Source: Hansfordia pulvinata
Taxonomy: Eukaryota; Ascomycota; Sordariomycetes; Xylariales
Direction of reading: 5' to 3'
DNA length: 64,000 bases
Assembly: GCA_006538405.1 (NCBI GenBank)
Contig: BJKQ01000007.1
Span: 1,736,001 to 1,800,000, forward strand
Below are positions 41,509 to 54,160 of this stretch, piece after piece (the stretch's first letter is position 1; each line of letters begins with the position of its first letter). The position numbers and the translations under genes are program-made. Under the pieces are notes generated by a model. That model searched no databases. It was given only the letters and a program-made list of their open reading frames with translations, and was not told the DNA's origin.

Positions 41509-44500
41509 GTCGCACGACGGGGGCTACCGAAGCAGCAAAACGCGGGCGTTGATGATCAGAATGGGGTTGCGGTAATGAAGGGAGGAGGCCGGTGGGCGTG
41601 GGGGTATGGGATGAGAAGCAATGGCTGCGCAACAGCGCTGTTGGTGAAAGGGGCCTGGAGGTCTCGATAGTGATGCTGGAAGTTCCTGAGGTATGGGAGA
41701 CTGCCGGATTCATCGGCCATAGGGAAGACACTGGCGATGAGCGGAGCCGAGGTTGCAAGCCTACAGAGGAAAGTAGAACCGGTCGTCCTGGCTGAGGTCG
41801 CGCGAGAGCTTCGGGACGGCCAACTAGGTACGATGCGACAGCAGACGGGATGGCGGGCGGTTCGGCTGTGTTGTTGACTGAGGAATACCGAACAAGTCTG
41901 AAGCGGGCAAGGGGTCGAGAAGCTGGGCACTTTGTCCTGCGCCTAGATATCCGATTGGGGTCGGAAGCTGGTTGCTGGGCTCAGGGTCACACAAGTGCAT
42001 GCAGACGGGTAGCAGCAGCCTGGCCAAGCTCGCACAGGCCGACACCGACACCGGATACTGTAGGGAGGGGAGGGTGTCAGCAGAGAGACGATCGAGGCGA
42101 GGCTGTCGGGCGAGAACAGCGAGGTAGACATGAGTGAGGGGGTAGCCAAGGGAGGGTCGTGTCACGCATCCATGATGGCAGAACGGGACGGGCTGGAAGG
42201 CAATGATGTGCAGAGGGAGGTTGTGGAGCTGAGGTGGAGCTGGAAGAGGAAGGGTTGACATATGGGCTTGGGTTGGGCAACGGACATTGAAGGACGACGG
42301 AAGACGAGAGAGATGGGGCTACCTCGCCGGACAGGATGGGATAGGACGGTATGAGGCGGGACATGAAGACACGAGGCGGAGGGGAGGGGGTTTGATGGCG
42401 GTGGTGAGGTGAAGCGAGGGAGGGGGAGGGGAGGGCAGGTGAGGTCTGGAAGCCCAAGTGTTATTTGCAGTGGCTGCGCGCGCGCGTGCGGAACGAAGGG
42501 GAGGACAGGATTGATTGTCTAGAGTAGAGCGACCGCGGGTGGTAGAGGACTGCGCGATGGTGAACGTACGGTGGGACGTTGTCGTAGGCGGCGACGCACG
42601 GCAGCGATGAGGCAAGGCGAGGCGAGGCGAGGAGGAGGGCAGGCCGGCTGAGGGCGGGCGGTGGCGGCGAGGAGAGGCTCGAAGAGGGCCGGGCCGCCAG
42701 CAGAAGGTGGGCGGACCGCGGCTCGAATGGCAGATGCGGCGGGCGGTCAGGACGGCGAGGGCTGGCGGGGCGTCGGCGATCGGCGAGGCTGGTGGTGATA
42801 TCGGTGGTGAGTATGGATGGGTTGTGGAGGTGGGCTCTGATATCGAGACGGCGACGGCGACGACGACACAGGCAGCCCGAGCAGATGGAGGAAGGGGACG
42901 GGATTGGCTGGGCTGGACAACCAACAAGCTGGGCGGAGGGCTGGCGTGCGCTGTGGCTAGCGGGCCCCGTTTCAAGTACCTGTACTTTGGCTGCGTACCT
43001 ACCTACCTTTAGGCTCAGGTGCCTTTGGGTGAGTTGACGGCTCCAGCTCCCATCGGGTTGCACAGTGAGCGAGGCGAGGCCGACCCAGGCCGGCTGGGGA
43101 AATCAGATCCAGCCCTCCCGGGTTCCCTGGTGGGCTGGAACATCCAATCCATTGCGCACAAGGGCCGGGCTGGGTTGGGCCGGGCTCGGCCGGCCTGGCC
43201 ACTCCTGCAGAGGGGGGGCAAGCCAGCTTTGGTAGCTCTTGTACCGGGACTTTGAGAAGAGGATACATCTGCATCCAACGGGCGTTGTTGAGTTGGAAGC
43301 AAGCTCGATGGAGAGCAGACGTGGCGGCTCGAGTCAGTCCAGCACAGTCCCCCGTCAGGTACCTGGGTGCATGTACCTCAGCACTTACCAGGTTCAAATG
43401 GATGGGCGCTCGTGCTCTGATCTGTACACGAGCCTTGCGTTTATCGTCTCATGCGAATATACTTGGATATCTGTAAGTAAGGTACCTGGAGTCGTCGCTG
43501 CACTCATTGGCGTGCCCGCAGCTGGAGCCGTCCTTCGTCGCATGCTGTGGGCTCAAGTGAGAGTTGGGCGTCTTTTGGCCGTTGATGTTTTTGCTGTTGA
43601 GCTAGGAGCCGTACATAGATACTTGGGAAGTAGGCAGACATCCTTGTCTACCTACTGTCACCTACGAGTATAGTCGAGTGGCTGACGACATATCATCTCG
43701 GATTGAGACCATCGTGATATATTCCTCCCATGAGGGCTTCGGCCTAATGTACGTTGCTTCTGCAATTGTCAAATGTATCAGTACTTTCAGCTGGTGATCT
43801 CGACACGTACCCGTAGGTAGCTCTCCCCAGACGACGACCCCGAAAGGTACCTCCACTGCGTCCGTTCTGCAAGGTTTACTTGACAGCCACAGCGCGTAGT
43901 GCACCTGTGGTGGATGACTCTCGACCCGCTCCAGCCTGGGCAGGCCTCTCAACGCTGCATCATGAGGCGAACAGACATCCATTGCAAGCAATCCAATGCT
44001 GTCTGGTACGGTAGATATTCGTACTCGGCCATGTCTGTCATGTCTGCCCCCAGGCCGGGTGCTGCAAGGAATTCGTACGAGAGCAAGATCCATTACGTCC
44101 TTAACCCTCTAGTTAGGTACCTTGGTGTGCAAGGTACAAGTACCGGTACCTTGCACTCCTTGTTGCCCCGGACGTTTACATGTCTCGAATACGGCACCCA
44201 CACGTGCCTTTTTGCAGCGCCAACCGTCACGGTCCTCCCAACTCCATCTCGAAGAGGAGACCCGTCGGTGAACAACACCTCAAACGACGGCCTTACTCAT
44301 ACTTTGAACAGTCGACATGTCAGCTCAGCCCGCCAACTTGTGCGCTCTGTAGATGCTCACACCATGACATGCCCAACGCCTTGCCATACGTTCGCTTCCA
44401 ACGTCTTCCGTTTGCGGACAACCCTCCACCGCCGGCTCCGGCTTCCCTCCGCCAGCGCGGGCAAATTGGGCATTCCATCCCAGATCGGGGGTTTTTGCAT

Positions 44501-45385
44501 GCCAGGCCAGCATATATCATACCCATAGTTCAAGCAATACGTGGCAACTTCCTGACGTGGCAACTTCCTGGGTTGTTCTTCCGGAAAACAGAGCTGTCCT
44601 CCCTATCTGGTGACAATGGCTCATTGGTTCGACAATACACCTTGACACCGTGTTTATCGCCTACCTCGGGTGTATCTAAGCACCTCACTACTTGGTCCAT
44701 CGCGAACTCCGGTGTCCATAGGTAGTTGATGGAATATTAAGAAATGCTAACTTGGCTCTTTATTCATACCTACATCCCCCTTTCCTTGACCGCTGTTGCC
44801 TTCATAATGCAATACGCGTGACGCCACTATAGTATAGTACTACGACAGATGCATCACATCGCAAGAAGCCAATAGCAAGCTACGCTGATATCCCGGAACA
44901 AGCCAATCCTACGCTGCCGTCCCTCTTTCTTCTCTCAATACCACCCCGACGTTACATTGCAGTGGGCCCCCAATGCTTCTCCTCTCAGCCTCTTGCGCGT
45001 TGTCTACCTCTCAGGTAGAAAAAAAAAGGAGAGACAAAACTTGCTCTGTGTAGCATCAAGATCCCTGCCGCTCACACTGGATCCATGTGCCCCCCAGCCC
45101 CTCTCCGCCTCTCTCGGGGCCTCAGCTTAGCCTCACTGCAGGCTGCAGTGGTCGAGTACGTCTCTTCTCTTCGAGCATGGCGGCCAGTGTCGTAATAAGC
45201 GACTAGATATTGGAAAGCCTGGAGTCGTTGCTTATCAAAGGCGAGTAAGGTAGGCGAGTACAGTACGAGTATTCTAATGTACCTGAGTAAGGTAGATATC
45301 TATCCTGTCCGCTCTGTTAACGAGAGGTAGATGAGTGGCCCACTGGAGCTGCCCCCTGTCACCGGCAAACACACCCGGCAGACAC
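41509..45385. other. CCR4 leader and 3.9-kb spacer
   Basis: About 41500-42980 is strongly pyrimidine-rich on the minus strand, with long Pro/Ser/Ala-rich open frames. This is typical of a long 5' leader and promoter rather than protein. From 43.0 to 45.4 kb there is no supported gene, but many GGTACCT words and one strong inverted repeat (44127-44156). Confidence 0.5.
44127..44156. repeat. Perfect 11-bp inverted repeat in a GGTACC cluster
   Basis: GTGCAAGGTAC (44127-44137) and GTACCTTGCAC (44146-44156) are perfect complements around an 8-nt spacer that itself contains GTACCG. A further AGGTACCTTGG lies just upstream (44115-44125), so the region holds nested palindromes built on GGTACC. Confidence 0.85.
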
Positions 45386-45982
45386 TTATCCCTCCTTCTT
45401 CTCTCCCACCGGCTCCCCTTCCTCCAGCTCCTCGCTGACGACGACCTTGCCCTGGGCCAGCAGCGCCCACTTGTAGCCCTCCACCCACATGACGCCGCCG
45501 AGCGCGGCGTACTTGTCCAGCAGGCCCCTGGTCACCGCGGGGAAGCCGCCCGCGCCCACGCCGCCGGCCCTCCGGAGGCCGTCCGACGCCAGGTACTCGC
45601 GGAAAGCCCTGCTCGTGCCCCCCAGCTCCTCGCGCTTCCGCTCCATGTCCAGCACGGCCTGGCGCTCCTCGCCGAAGAAGACGGCCGTCTCCAGCCCATC
45701 CGCCGTGTACAGCTCCCCGGCGTCCGCGAAGCCCTCCACGTACACCGGCTTGCCCCCCGCCTCCAGCAACTCCTTCTTGCCGTGCCGGTCCGGCCCCTCC
45801 CCCTCCTCCACGTGGAGGAGTTCAACGACGACATGGTCGCCGCCCAGCGTCCGCGGCTCGACGTCGGCGGCGGCGGCCAGCGCGTTGCTGCGCGCCGAGG
45901 GGCCGTCGCCGGCGACGCTGCGCGCCGAGGCGACGCTGGCCAGTAGCAGCAGCCTGCAGAGGACGGAGCGTAGGGATGTCAT
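45386..45982 (-). CDS. Predicted secreted protein of unknown function (198 aa)
   Basis: I recognise no family. It is a single exon of 198 codons from ATG at 45982. It opens with a short basic then hydrophobic leader (MTSLRSVLCRLLLLASVASA), a plausible signal peptide. The mature part is cysteine-free and charged, with segments DHVVVELLHVEEGEGPDRHG, GKPVYVEGFADAGELYTADG and a Gly/Ala stretch (RRAGGVGAGGFPAVTRG). It ends in an acidic-basic tail (EELEEGEPVGEKKEG). Coding GC is very high, with G or C at most third positions, which supports a real gene in this genome. No membrane segment follows the leader. Function is unknown. Confidence 0.7.
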   Translation of the reverse strand: MTSLRSVLCRLLLLASVASARSVAGDGPSARSNALAAAADVEPRTLGGDHVVVELLHVEEGEGPDRHGKKELLEAGGKPVYVEGFADAGELYTADGLETAVFFGEERQAVLDMERKREELGGTSRAFREYLASDGLRRAGGVGAGGFPAVTRGLLDKYAALGGVMWVEGYKWALLAQGKVVVSEELEEGEPVGEKKEG

Positions 45983-47679
45983 GGTTGTTGTAACCTGTCT
46001 GTCTGTCTATCGTCTTTCTTTTTCTCCTTTCTCGTCTCGATATCTGATTCTCTCTCCTTTGCTTCTCGCGGTCTCACTCTCGGTCTCGCTTGGAATCACT
46101 CTTGGGTGTTTCCTAGTACAGGCAATGTTTGTCTGACGGGTGAGGGGATGGGGATGATGCGTCGGTTCACCTATGTGCCGGTGGGACTCCCTGTGTGCCC
46201 TCCTCGGATACCTCAATGGAATCTCGGGGTCGAGATCGTTTGTTTCGCTGAAGACTTTCCGAACTGTATGTTTGTATGTGAGCCGAGCAAGGATTCGGGG
46301 CCATGAGTAAATGTGATGAAGCAAGAGATCAGCTTTTGCGACTGAGGGATATTGCTCCTTTATACACCAGTCCTGGAAGCGTCAAGAAATGCTCTCTCGG
46401 CTCAGCCCCATCCTCGGCCAGACGACGCTTCGGTGGCGTTTGGCCGCCGCCAGGCAGCCGCGCCGTTCGAACCCATGCAGTTTAGATCCACTCAGTTGGC
46501 AATCCCTTCTTTACAGTCTGAGAGATGAGGTGATGGAGACTCTTCATTAGCCATCTCATCTTAGTCTTTTTATCTGGTCTCCTCCTGTTGGCTCTCGATA
46601 AAGAACATCTCACGTCGGATTTCAAAGGTTGTTTTTCTGATACTCTATTTGTTGAAGAGCACAGGAGCTAGGGGGTGGCCCAGTCGTTGCCCGGCTGTCT
46701 CTTGTTCTAGTTGAGCGAGCGCCGATACTTAAATCCGTCGTGATTCTTATTTTCGTTTTCTTCCTAGGGTCCTCTTTCTTTTGCTGAGTGCCCTCTGTGT
46801 CGAATGCTTTCTTCGTCCTTCGCCACGCCACGCCACGCCTGCCTGGTTAAAAAAGGGAGGCTCGGTGGCTAAATAGTCTCGTAGTGTGCGCGCCAAGAAC
46901 AGAGACAACATCGCACAATCGTTCTGTATCTTACGGATAGCCCTTGGCCGAACGCCGCCGTGGGCAGGCGAGCCACCAAGAGTCACACTGAGCCGAGGGG
47001 CGTGCCGGAGCACTGCGCAGTGGGTGGGATATCCGGCAGTGATTGCCAGAGCCTCGCTCCCGGGCTGCGGCACGGATCCCGGCGAGGCCTCGGGAGCTCG
47101 AGCAGCCGTCAGCCGACTGATGCCGGACCGTCGGCTCATATATCTGCGAACTGTTCCACCATTTAAATATATTACAATTCGCCAGCAACGACTTACGACG
47201 GTTTTGCGGGAGGCTTTGCCGCTGACCAACACAATGGTGCCCGTGGCGAGAAACAGGACCTATTACTCTAGTCATGCTACGCTCCATCGTTATTGGGACT
47301 GCTCCAAGCAGTGTGAGATCATTTGCCACACGCAGCGAGAAGCAGCCTGGCCGGCGCCGCGTGCAAAGTACCCTAGAAGTGGCGGGCATTCGCAGGAACG
47401 GCACACAAGTATACAAGCAGCTTTTTCAGCGTGGTGGACATGGTGGACAGGCCTTAGCAGAGTGTTGCCTCCGGCAAATTGTCTTCAGATGCTTTGATAA
47501 TGCGAGGCTATGTGAATGTCTGTACACGGGAATGAATCCAAAAACGCCTGTCCCTCCTACTCGGAGTGGATGTGTTCTCCCCACGTTGCCCAGTCGTGCT
47601 TTTCGTCAATTAAAAGTTCTATTGTATAACAACGGCATCGCTGATGCCCGGTGCCGGCCATGTCGAATTATGCGCGTCC
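45983..47679. other. Intergenic spacer
   Basis: 1.7 kb between the secreted-protein start and the GDA1 stop. It is pyrimidine-rich near 46000-46090 on the plus strand. No gene is supported. Confidence 0.5.
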
Positions 47680-49449
47680 TTAGTGGACCTCGCTCACCTT
47701 GCAGGTCCAACCAGAGCCCTTGGCCAAAAGAGGCAGGCTGCATCTCGAGTTAGTATCGTTGGGCAGGCATCAAAAAGGGACAGTGCAGCTTACCTTGCGC
47801 CCAGGCACCAACCCAGCTCATTGCCCTTGATCTTCTTGGCAATCTTGACCTCCCGATCCATGGGCATCTCGTAGCCCGTGTGCAGAAGAGCGAGCATGAA
47901 GTTCAAGTCCAAGCAGTATTCGCCGCGGTCGCGGAGCTCATCAAGCGCCCCCGGCACTGCCCCGAAAGCATCCCATGAGGATTCACCACCGCAGACGCTG
48001 TTGGTCAGGTCGTGCAGCTCGCGGATGGTGAAGGAGTCGGGCATGCCCAGGGGCTTGGTGCGGTCGAAGAAGAACGAGAAGATGTAGGCGTCCTCCTTGG
48101 CGAAGGTCTTAGCCAGAGATGGCTGGTGCACGCCGTTGAAGGAGCAAGGCGCCAGCTTGCAGTCATTGTCCTTGAACAGGATCTTCTCGGCCATGTATCG
48201 GCAGTTGGAGGGAGCCGGAGTCGAAGGTCCAGTCATGTTCAGCTCGACCTCACCGGAGCCCAGAGGACTGTCGTCCCCCAGCTTGACCTTGACGAGGTCG
48301 GTCTGGCCCGAGTTGATGCAGGGGTTCACGATAGGCTTCTTCATGAAGTCGGCGCTCTTGCGCTGGGCGTAGTAGTCGTTGAGGAGGTTGAGGTGGATCG
48401 AATTGCGCGCGGCCATCAAGCCGTAGCCAAGATGGGAGTGCTGGTAGAGATCAAAGTCGCGGCCGCCGAAGGCAAGCTCGTACTTGTGGTCGCCGGGCGC
48501 AAGCTTCTCAGGCATGCCACCAGCCGGCGCGGCCTTGAAGGTCGGCTCGAAAACAATCTGGGTAGAGCCTCCGCCGAGGTCGAAAATGGCAGCGGTGGGG
48601 CTCTTGTCGGGGCCACCGATCTTGCCCAGGAGGTAGTTGGTAGTGACCCAGGCAAAGACACCCTCGTCGGAGCCGTCCATGATGGCCACTCCATTCTGTT
48701 CCTTGGAGACGACGGGAAAGGGGTAGTCCTTCTCGAGGTGGGTGCGGACGGCATCGAGAATCTTCTCGCTGGCCTCGGCGCCGACCATGCGCAGACCGGC
48801 AGTGGCCTTGACGGCAACGGGAGAGCAGCCCTTGAGCTTGTCGGGAACCGTGGTCATGGCGACGGCCATGAGGTCGTCGAGGGTCTTGGCCGCGGCCAGG
48901 GGGTCGTCCTTGTACTTGCTGAGGCCGCCGACGCTCTTCTCGGTCATCTTGAACTCCTCGTGCTCGAGCTCGGGCGCGGGGCCGCAGTTGTTGAACTTGT
49001 AGACATGGATGCGGGAACCAGTGCTGCCGGCGTCGATCATGAGAACGTACTGAACGATGGGCTTGTCCTTGGAGATGGACTTGGAGCACTTCTCGGTGCC
49101 ATAGGTGTTGTCGGAGGGCTTCTGGCCATTGTTGGCGATGGCGCCAGACTTGGAGACGGCTGGAGAGCAATGAGGGTCAGTGCTGGCACGCAAAGGAGAC
49201 GCGAATGGGGGGCCACGTACCTCCGTCATAGATGTCGACACCGCGAGGGGAGAAGTAGTAGAAGAGGAAGACGAGGAAGACGACAATGGCGGTTGTGCGC
49301 AGCCAGCGCGTTTTCTGTGTCTGATTCATCCAGAAGGCTTGCAGAGACTGGACGAAGGTGGGCTGACGGGGCGCGTCGTAGCGAGCGGGCTTCTCGTGGG
49401 GATCGTGGGGGATGTGCTTGTTGGGCAGCGAGACGGACGTTCTCCTCAT
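47680..49449 (-). CDS. GDA1: Golgi guanosine-diphosphatase (GDA1/CD39 family)
   Basis: This enzyme hydrolyses GDP to GMP in the Golgi lumen. It removes the inhibitory product of mannosyltransferases and supplies GMP for exchange with GDP-mannose. Three exons (49221-49449, 47794-49159 and 47680-47737) give 550 aa with consistent phases. It is a type II membrane protein: a cytosolic tail of about 50 residues, then a membrane anchor (TAIVVFLVFLFYYFS). The apyrase conserved regions are all visible: DAGSTGSR, KATAGLRM, SDEGVFAWVT and FDLGGGSTQI. Further cysteines (for example VNPCINS, SNCRYM, LAPCSFNG, SVCGGE, EYCLDL, GWCLGA) fit the luminal disulphides of the family. The last intron has a textbook ACTAAC branch site, and the C-terminus reads ASLPLLAKGSGWTCKVSEVH. 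There is no frameshift. Confidence 0.95.
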
Positions 49450-51659
49450 AACCCTGGCGTGTGCGCGATGGTCATTCCCAAGGGGAGAAAAACGAGGGTG
49501 AGGCGAGGGTGCGATCGACCAGGCGGGCAGGCAGACACGCGAGCGGACGGGCGCGGGATGGGAGACGGGCAGTACTTGTAGAGCTGGCCACGAGAAAAAG
49601 AATAGGATACCTGTACGATACGATTGGGGAGAGATGTGGCAGTGACTAGTGCAGGCCAAGACCGCGAAGACGTGTGTGGTTGGGTTGGCTGGAGACGGTC
49701 CACCAAAGTTCGTGGGCAGGACAGGACGAGGGCGAATCAAGATGGCCGAATCACCGGTTTGATAAGGGGGGAAAAGAGCCACCTAGGAGTACGGATACCT
49801 AAGGTACTAGCCATGGAGTTCAGGGTCGGGACTGTAGCCCCTGGCAGGGACGTAAAACTCGTACCTGAATGGACACGCGACGAGGGCGGGTAGTACCGCT
49901 GGTATGGCGCGACGCGTAAAGGGTACGGAACACCCTGGAAAGGGCCTAGGTTCCATAATGGTCCATCTTGTACGGGGTTCAGAGCGAGCGTTTACGAAAC
50001 GGAGCAGACTGCAGTCTGCAGGCCACAAAGGGACGTGAGGGGGAAGAGGGGGGTCCCTGGGGCTGAGCTGCTTCAGGGCTGGAGGCGGGCACACTTTGAC
50101 AGCCTGGCGCATCCGGCAGCCGGGCTGGAAAAGGTTACGAGTATTATTGATAAAAGGGGCACGCGCGACGAGTGCCAGCCAGATCCATGCTGCCCAGGCC
50201 CTGCGGCTTTTCTCAGATACTGGCTGAGCAGCACGTGTTGGCTCCCCTCGAGTCAGGTACCGTATTCTTATTATGGTTGCTCACTACGAGTACGTAAGGT
50301 AGTACTTATTACTTATGTCTTGTGTTGCCCGCGGTTGAGTTATAGTTGAAGGCTGGTTTGAGAACGACAAACAGCCCCCAAAGAGACGGAAGACATTCAA
50401 ATGTCCGTTGTTCATCCTCGTCCTGGGTAAGGTAATTTACGCTACCGACCACGTACCTACCTATCTCTTACCCAATCGTCTCGATGTAAAAGGGGTCAAG
50501 TGTCGGTCTCACAGCAGAAAAGTTTTTACTGTTAATTGGAAAGCTGTCGGATTACGGATGCAGGATGACAGTTACAAGGGACAGTCAATTTCTCTTTGCT
50601 GCGGTGCCCCCTTTTTCTGAGATCCGGTGGGACCTTGACCACGACTGATTGGGGCCCCCCACATGCCCGCAGCCCCTGTCTTGCCCCTCCAGTGTTGTGT
50701 TCTCCGTGCTCGCATCTCCGGCAAGGCGCGCCGAGGACAGTTCGTCGGCGACATTTGGTATTCGCGACGGTCCTGGCAGATGATGACGGTCGGAGACCGT
50801 TTTCAGGCAGCAGTGACGTCTGACATCCGCGAGGCAGGGCCTGGCTCGGAGGGAAGGGGTTTCGTCCAACATCTATAAAAACGACTTATGTGCTTTCATT
50901 TGAAGCAACCTGCTGGAGAAAGTGGTGTGGAACAATAGTTGGAATGTTCTGGGGTTTGCTAGTCACAAGGCGACCGGTCGGCTTGCCGCATCGAGACATG
51001 GCAACGTTGGTCAGCAAGATCCGGCTGGAGTGAATGCACGGGAGTACGATTGATTGACTGTACCGTATACTACTTTTGCATTAGCCTGCGTATTACGCAT
51101 ACGCGCAATGGCAGTCGCAGTCACCAGGCTTCACTGACGTACGTATTAACTTCCGTTGCCACTGGCGCCTGCGCACCCAACCACGTCCACATGGTCTCTG
51201 TCAAGTCAGCCATACATCCAACTTCAACTTCATCACCACAACCTCATACCTATACGCAGAAGCCCTTGGCTGCGTGACAACTCGATCCAGAGACTACGTG
51301 CTCCATCCACCCCAAGTTTTCCTGGCTCTAGTTCCGTCTTCATCTTTGACGTCCGTCCGCCCCCCTGCTGCGAGTATTCGCCCCTCTACCTTTTCACGGA
51401 GTACACCTCCCGCCAGCCTTGCAGCTCGGCAGTATCGGACTCGAAAACAAGGACGACGTCCGTTCGTGCTCTCTTGCTTTCGCCCGCCTCACTGTCACAG
51501 AGATTGGCAGTGAACGCGATATTGCTAGGTGGGCTGCTCTTCACTGTGCAACTGTCTCACAAAACAGAACCCTGCTCCGTTGGCTTGCCCGGGTGCTGAG
51601 TCGGGACAAGACAAGCTTCGGGCTTGAAAGGCGGCTCCTGGCCGTGTTACCAGGCCGCT
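49450..51659. other. Divergent promoter region (GDA1 / PPPDE-PUL protein)
   Basis: About 2.2 kb between divergent genes, with TACGAGTA-type words near 50137 and 50283. No gene is supported. Confidence 0.5.
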
Positions 51660-53491
51660 ATGGACGTCCACCTCCTCGTCTATGACCTGTCCAATGGCCT
51701 TGCCAAACAGCTGTCTGCTTCTCTCCTGGGTTTCCAGCTCGATGCTATCTACCACACTTCAATCGAGCTCGATGGGCTCGAGCACGTCTACGACGGGGGC
51801 ATCAACGCCATCAACCCCGGATCGTCCCACCTCGGCCAGCCGCTACAGCGCATACACCTTGGCCGAACAGAGTTGCCCATCGAGGTTGTGCTCGAATATC
51901 TCGATTCCATGAAAGAGGTTTACACCGCTGAAGCCTACGACCTCTTCCGCCACAACTGCAACAACTTTAGCAATGACTTCTCGATGTTTCTCCTAGGCAA
52001 AGGTATCCCCAGCCACATCACCAATATGCCCCAGGCCGTTCTCGACTCGCCCTTTGGCAAAATGCTGCAGCCCCAGCTAGCACAGATGGTCGAGTCCAGA
52101 AAGGCGCAGCAAGGCGGTCTCCTAGGAATTCAAAACAACCACCACCAGCAGCAGCAGCAGCAGCAGCGCGGCGTAAACGCAAGTGCAAGCCACGCTTCGA
52201 CACCCGCTCCAGGGGGCTCCAAAGTCACGCAGGTTCGCAACGCCGCCAGTCTTTCTGAGCTCGAACAATTCCTGGCCAGCGCAAAGGGCTCTGCAGCCGT
52301 GGTCTTCTTCACCTCGGCCACGTGCCCGCCTTGCAAAGCCATGTACCCTGTCTATGATGAGTTAGCGGCTCAGCACGGCGACAAGGTCGAGCTGATCAAA
52401 GTGGACGTCTCGCGTGCCTTCGACGCCGGGCAGCGCTACTCGGTGCAAGGGACCCCTACCTTCGTCACTTTTCTCAAAGGAGAACAACAAGAGCGCTGGT
52501 CCGGCGCAGATGCTGCACGCCTCAGAGCCACCGTCGGCCTGCTGGCTCAGATGGCCTTCCCCCCACACCCGCACCACTCTCTCAACCTGCCGCACTTTTC
52601 CGACCCTGAGAGTGCTCGCCCTGTTTTGTACGCCAAGGTCCCGCCGCTCTCCAAGCTCCTGGCCAAGATGAGTCCTGTCACGGCTCAAGACCCCGCTGTC
52701 CAGGGAGTACGGCTATTCCTCGAGGCTCGTGCCGCCGAAGGCGCTGCTGGCGCTCCACTGCCAGACATGCCGACTTTTGGCACCTTTTTGCATGCTGCGG
52801 CACGTGAATCGGCGCCGGAGGATCTCTTTCCGACCGTGGACCTATTTCGATGCGCCCTGGCAGACCCCCGGTTCAGCGGCTATTTTGCGGAAGAGAGAGC
52901 ACCGCACGTGGACGGCGCACCTCCAAAGACCGCCGTCGATGTCGTCCTCGATGCTGTTAATCTGCTGGCCGCCACGGACCGGTGCCCTTATCCGCTACGC
53001 CTCGTCACCCTGCAGATGGCTTGTAACTTGTTTTCTAGCCCACTGTATGTAGATCAGGTGCTGGGCAGTGATGCAAACAACCACCTCCGTGACGCCATCA
53101 CTAAGCTCATCTCGACCAGCTTTCTGGACGGTGGACACAGCAGTGTGCGCGTCGCCGCGGCGTCTCTCCTGTACAACGTGGCGTCAGCGAGCAGCCGGCG
53201 TCGGCGCGAGCAGTCAGGAGCCCCCCTCCCGGAGGCCGACCAGGTAGAGTTGGCCGCGGCAGCGCTCGAGGCCGCATCGCGTGAGACCGAGTCTGCCGAA
53301 GCCCTGCGCGGCACCTTACTGGCTCTCGGCCACCTGGCCTACGGCGCGCCAGCGGCAGGAGAGCTGGCCGATCTGCTGCGTGTTCTAGATGCCGGCCCTG
53401 CCGTGCTGGCCAAGCGTGACGCCTTCCCGATGAGGCCCTCGTCCATGAGGTCGGTGCCGAGATGCTCGGCAGCAAGTGGCTCGGTGCGTGA
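51660..53491 (+). CDS. PPPDE peptidase - thioredoxin - PUL domain protein, one apparent 1-nt deletion
   Basis: It is predicted to link deubiquitinase/deSUMOylase-like, redox and Cdc48-binding functions. About 610 aa without introns. Residues of about 1-140 form a PPPDE (DeSI-type) thiol peptidase, with His32 in IYHTSIEL and Cys100 in FRHNCNNFSNDF as the probable catalytic pair. A poly-Gln linker (about 160-170) precedes a thioredoxin domain with a CPPC active site (TSATCPPCKAMYP) and the cis-Pro motif GTPTFVTF. The C-terminal part, about 330-610, looks like a PUL domain (family of PLAA/Doa1, which bind Cdc48/p97), with VRLFLEAR and LVTLQMACNLFSS. At 53426-53428 three Cs precede GATGAG where four are needed. 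With one more C the protein ends HEVGAEMLGSKWLGA at a TGA (53489-53491). The uncorrected frame runs on to 53600 with unrelated residues. The ATG at 51660 is chosen because the domain starts there. Confidence 0.9.
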
Positions 53492-54160
53492 GCGAAGACC
53501 GGCACTCCAAGCTCAAACTAGATGCAGAGAGCGGGGGCGACCGCCAGCCGCGACTGAGTTTCAGTTCTTTCAGCGAACATACATACCTAGACAAGGCTAA
53601 GAGTGACGTTTGACGCGAGAGGCCAAGCGGCTTCTTTCGCGGAGACTGGCGTGGGAATGCGAGCGCAGGATGTACTTGAGATACTGGGCATACAACTATA
53701 AGCAGTGTGGCATTTGGTAGATATTTGAAGAATTCAACTCCGCCAGGCATGCGATTACGTATCACCAGCTTCGTAGAAGCGGAGAAAGTCCAAGTCACAA
53801 GTGAAGTTTCACGCCCGGGCCTCCTGACCTGAACCTGCGGACGAATATGCCCCAGCGGTGGCTGCTTGGAGTGAGCAAGGCTTCCGAGTCAGACCCAGGA
53901 GAGATTAGCAACATGCAACATAAGATGCAGTGGCAGTGGAGAAAGCGCTTGGTAATTTCGCACTTGATAAATGGGGTAGTAAGGGCATATATACAGGCTG
54001 CGGCGCCTTGGCTGACCGGGCGTAAAGGTTGGGTATCTCTTTGGCTTGGCTTGAAAACAGCAGACTGGCGCACGTAACGAGCAGCATGTGAGCTGAGAGT
54101 GGAGGAGACTCTTAAAAGTCTGTTGCTCACCCCCCTCCTCCTCCTCCTCCTCCTCTCCCT
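53492..54160. other. Intergenic between convergent genes
   Basis: About 670 bp, presumably containing both 3' UTRs. It includes a short CTC repeat at about 54132-54155 close to the stop codon of the minus-strand gene. No gene is supported. Confidence 0.5.

Noticed and set aside
42319..42975. 218-codon Pro/Ser-rich frame upstream of CCR4
   Set aside because: It is pyrimidine-rich leader sequence, with equal-length alternatives in other frames and no conserved segment. Better explained as 5' UTR or promoter.
48012..49451. 479-codon frame on the plus strand opposite GDA1
   Set aside because: It is an antisense shadow of the GDA1 coding sequence. The Val/Gly/Leu-rich composition is that expected from a GC-rich antisense strand.
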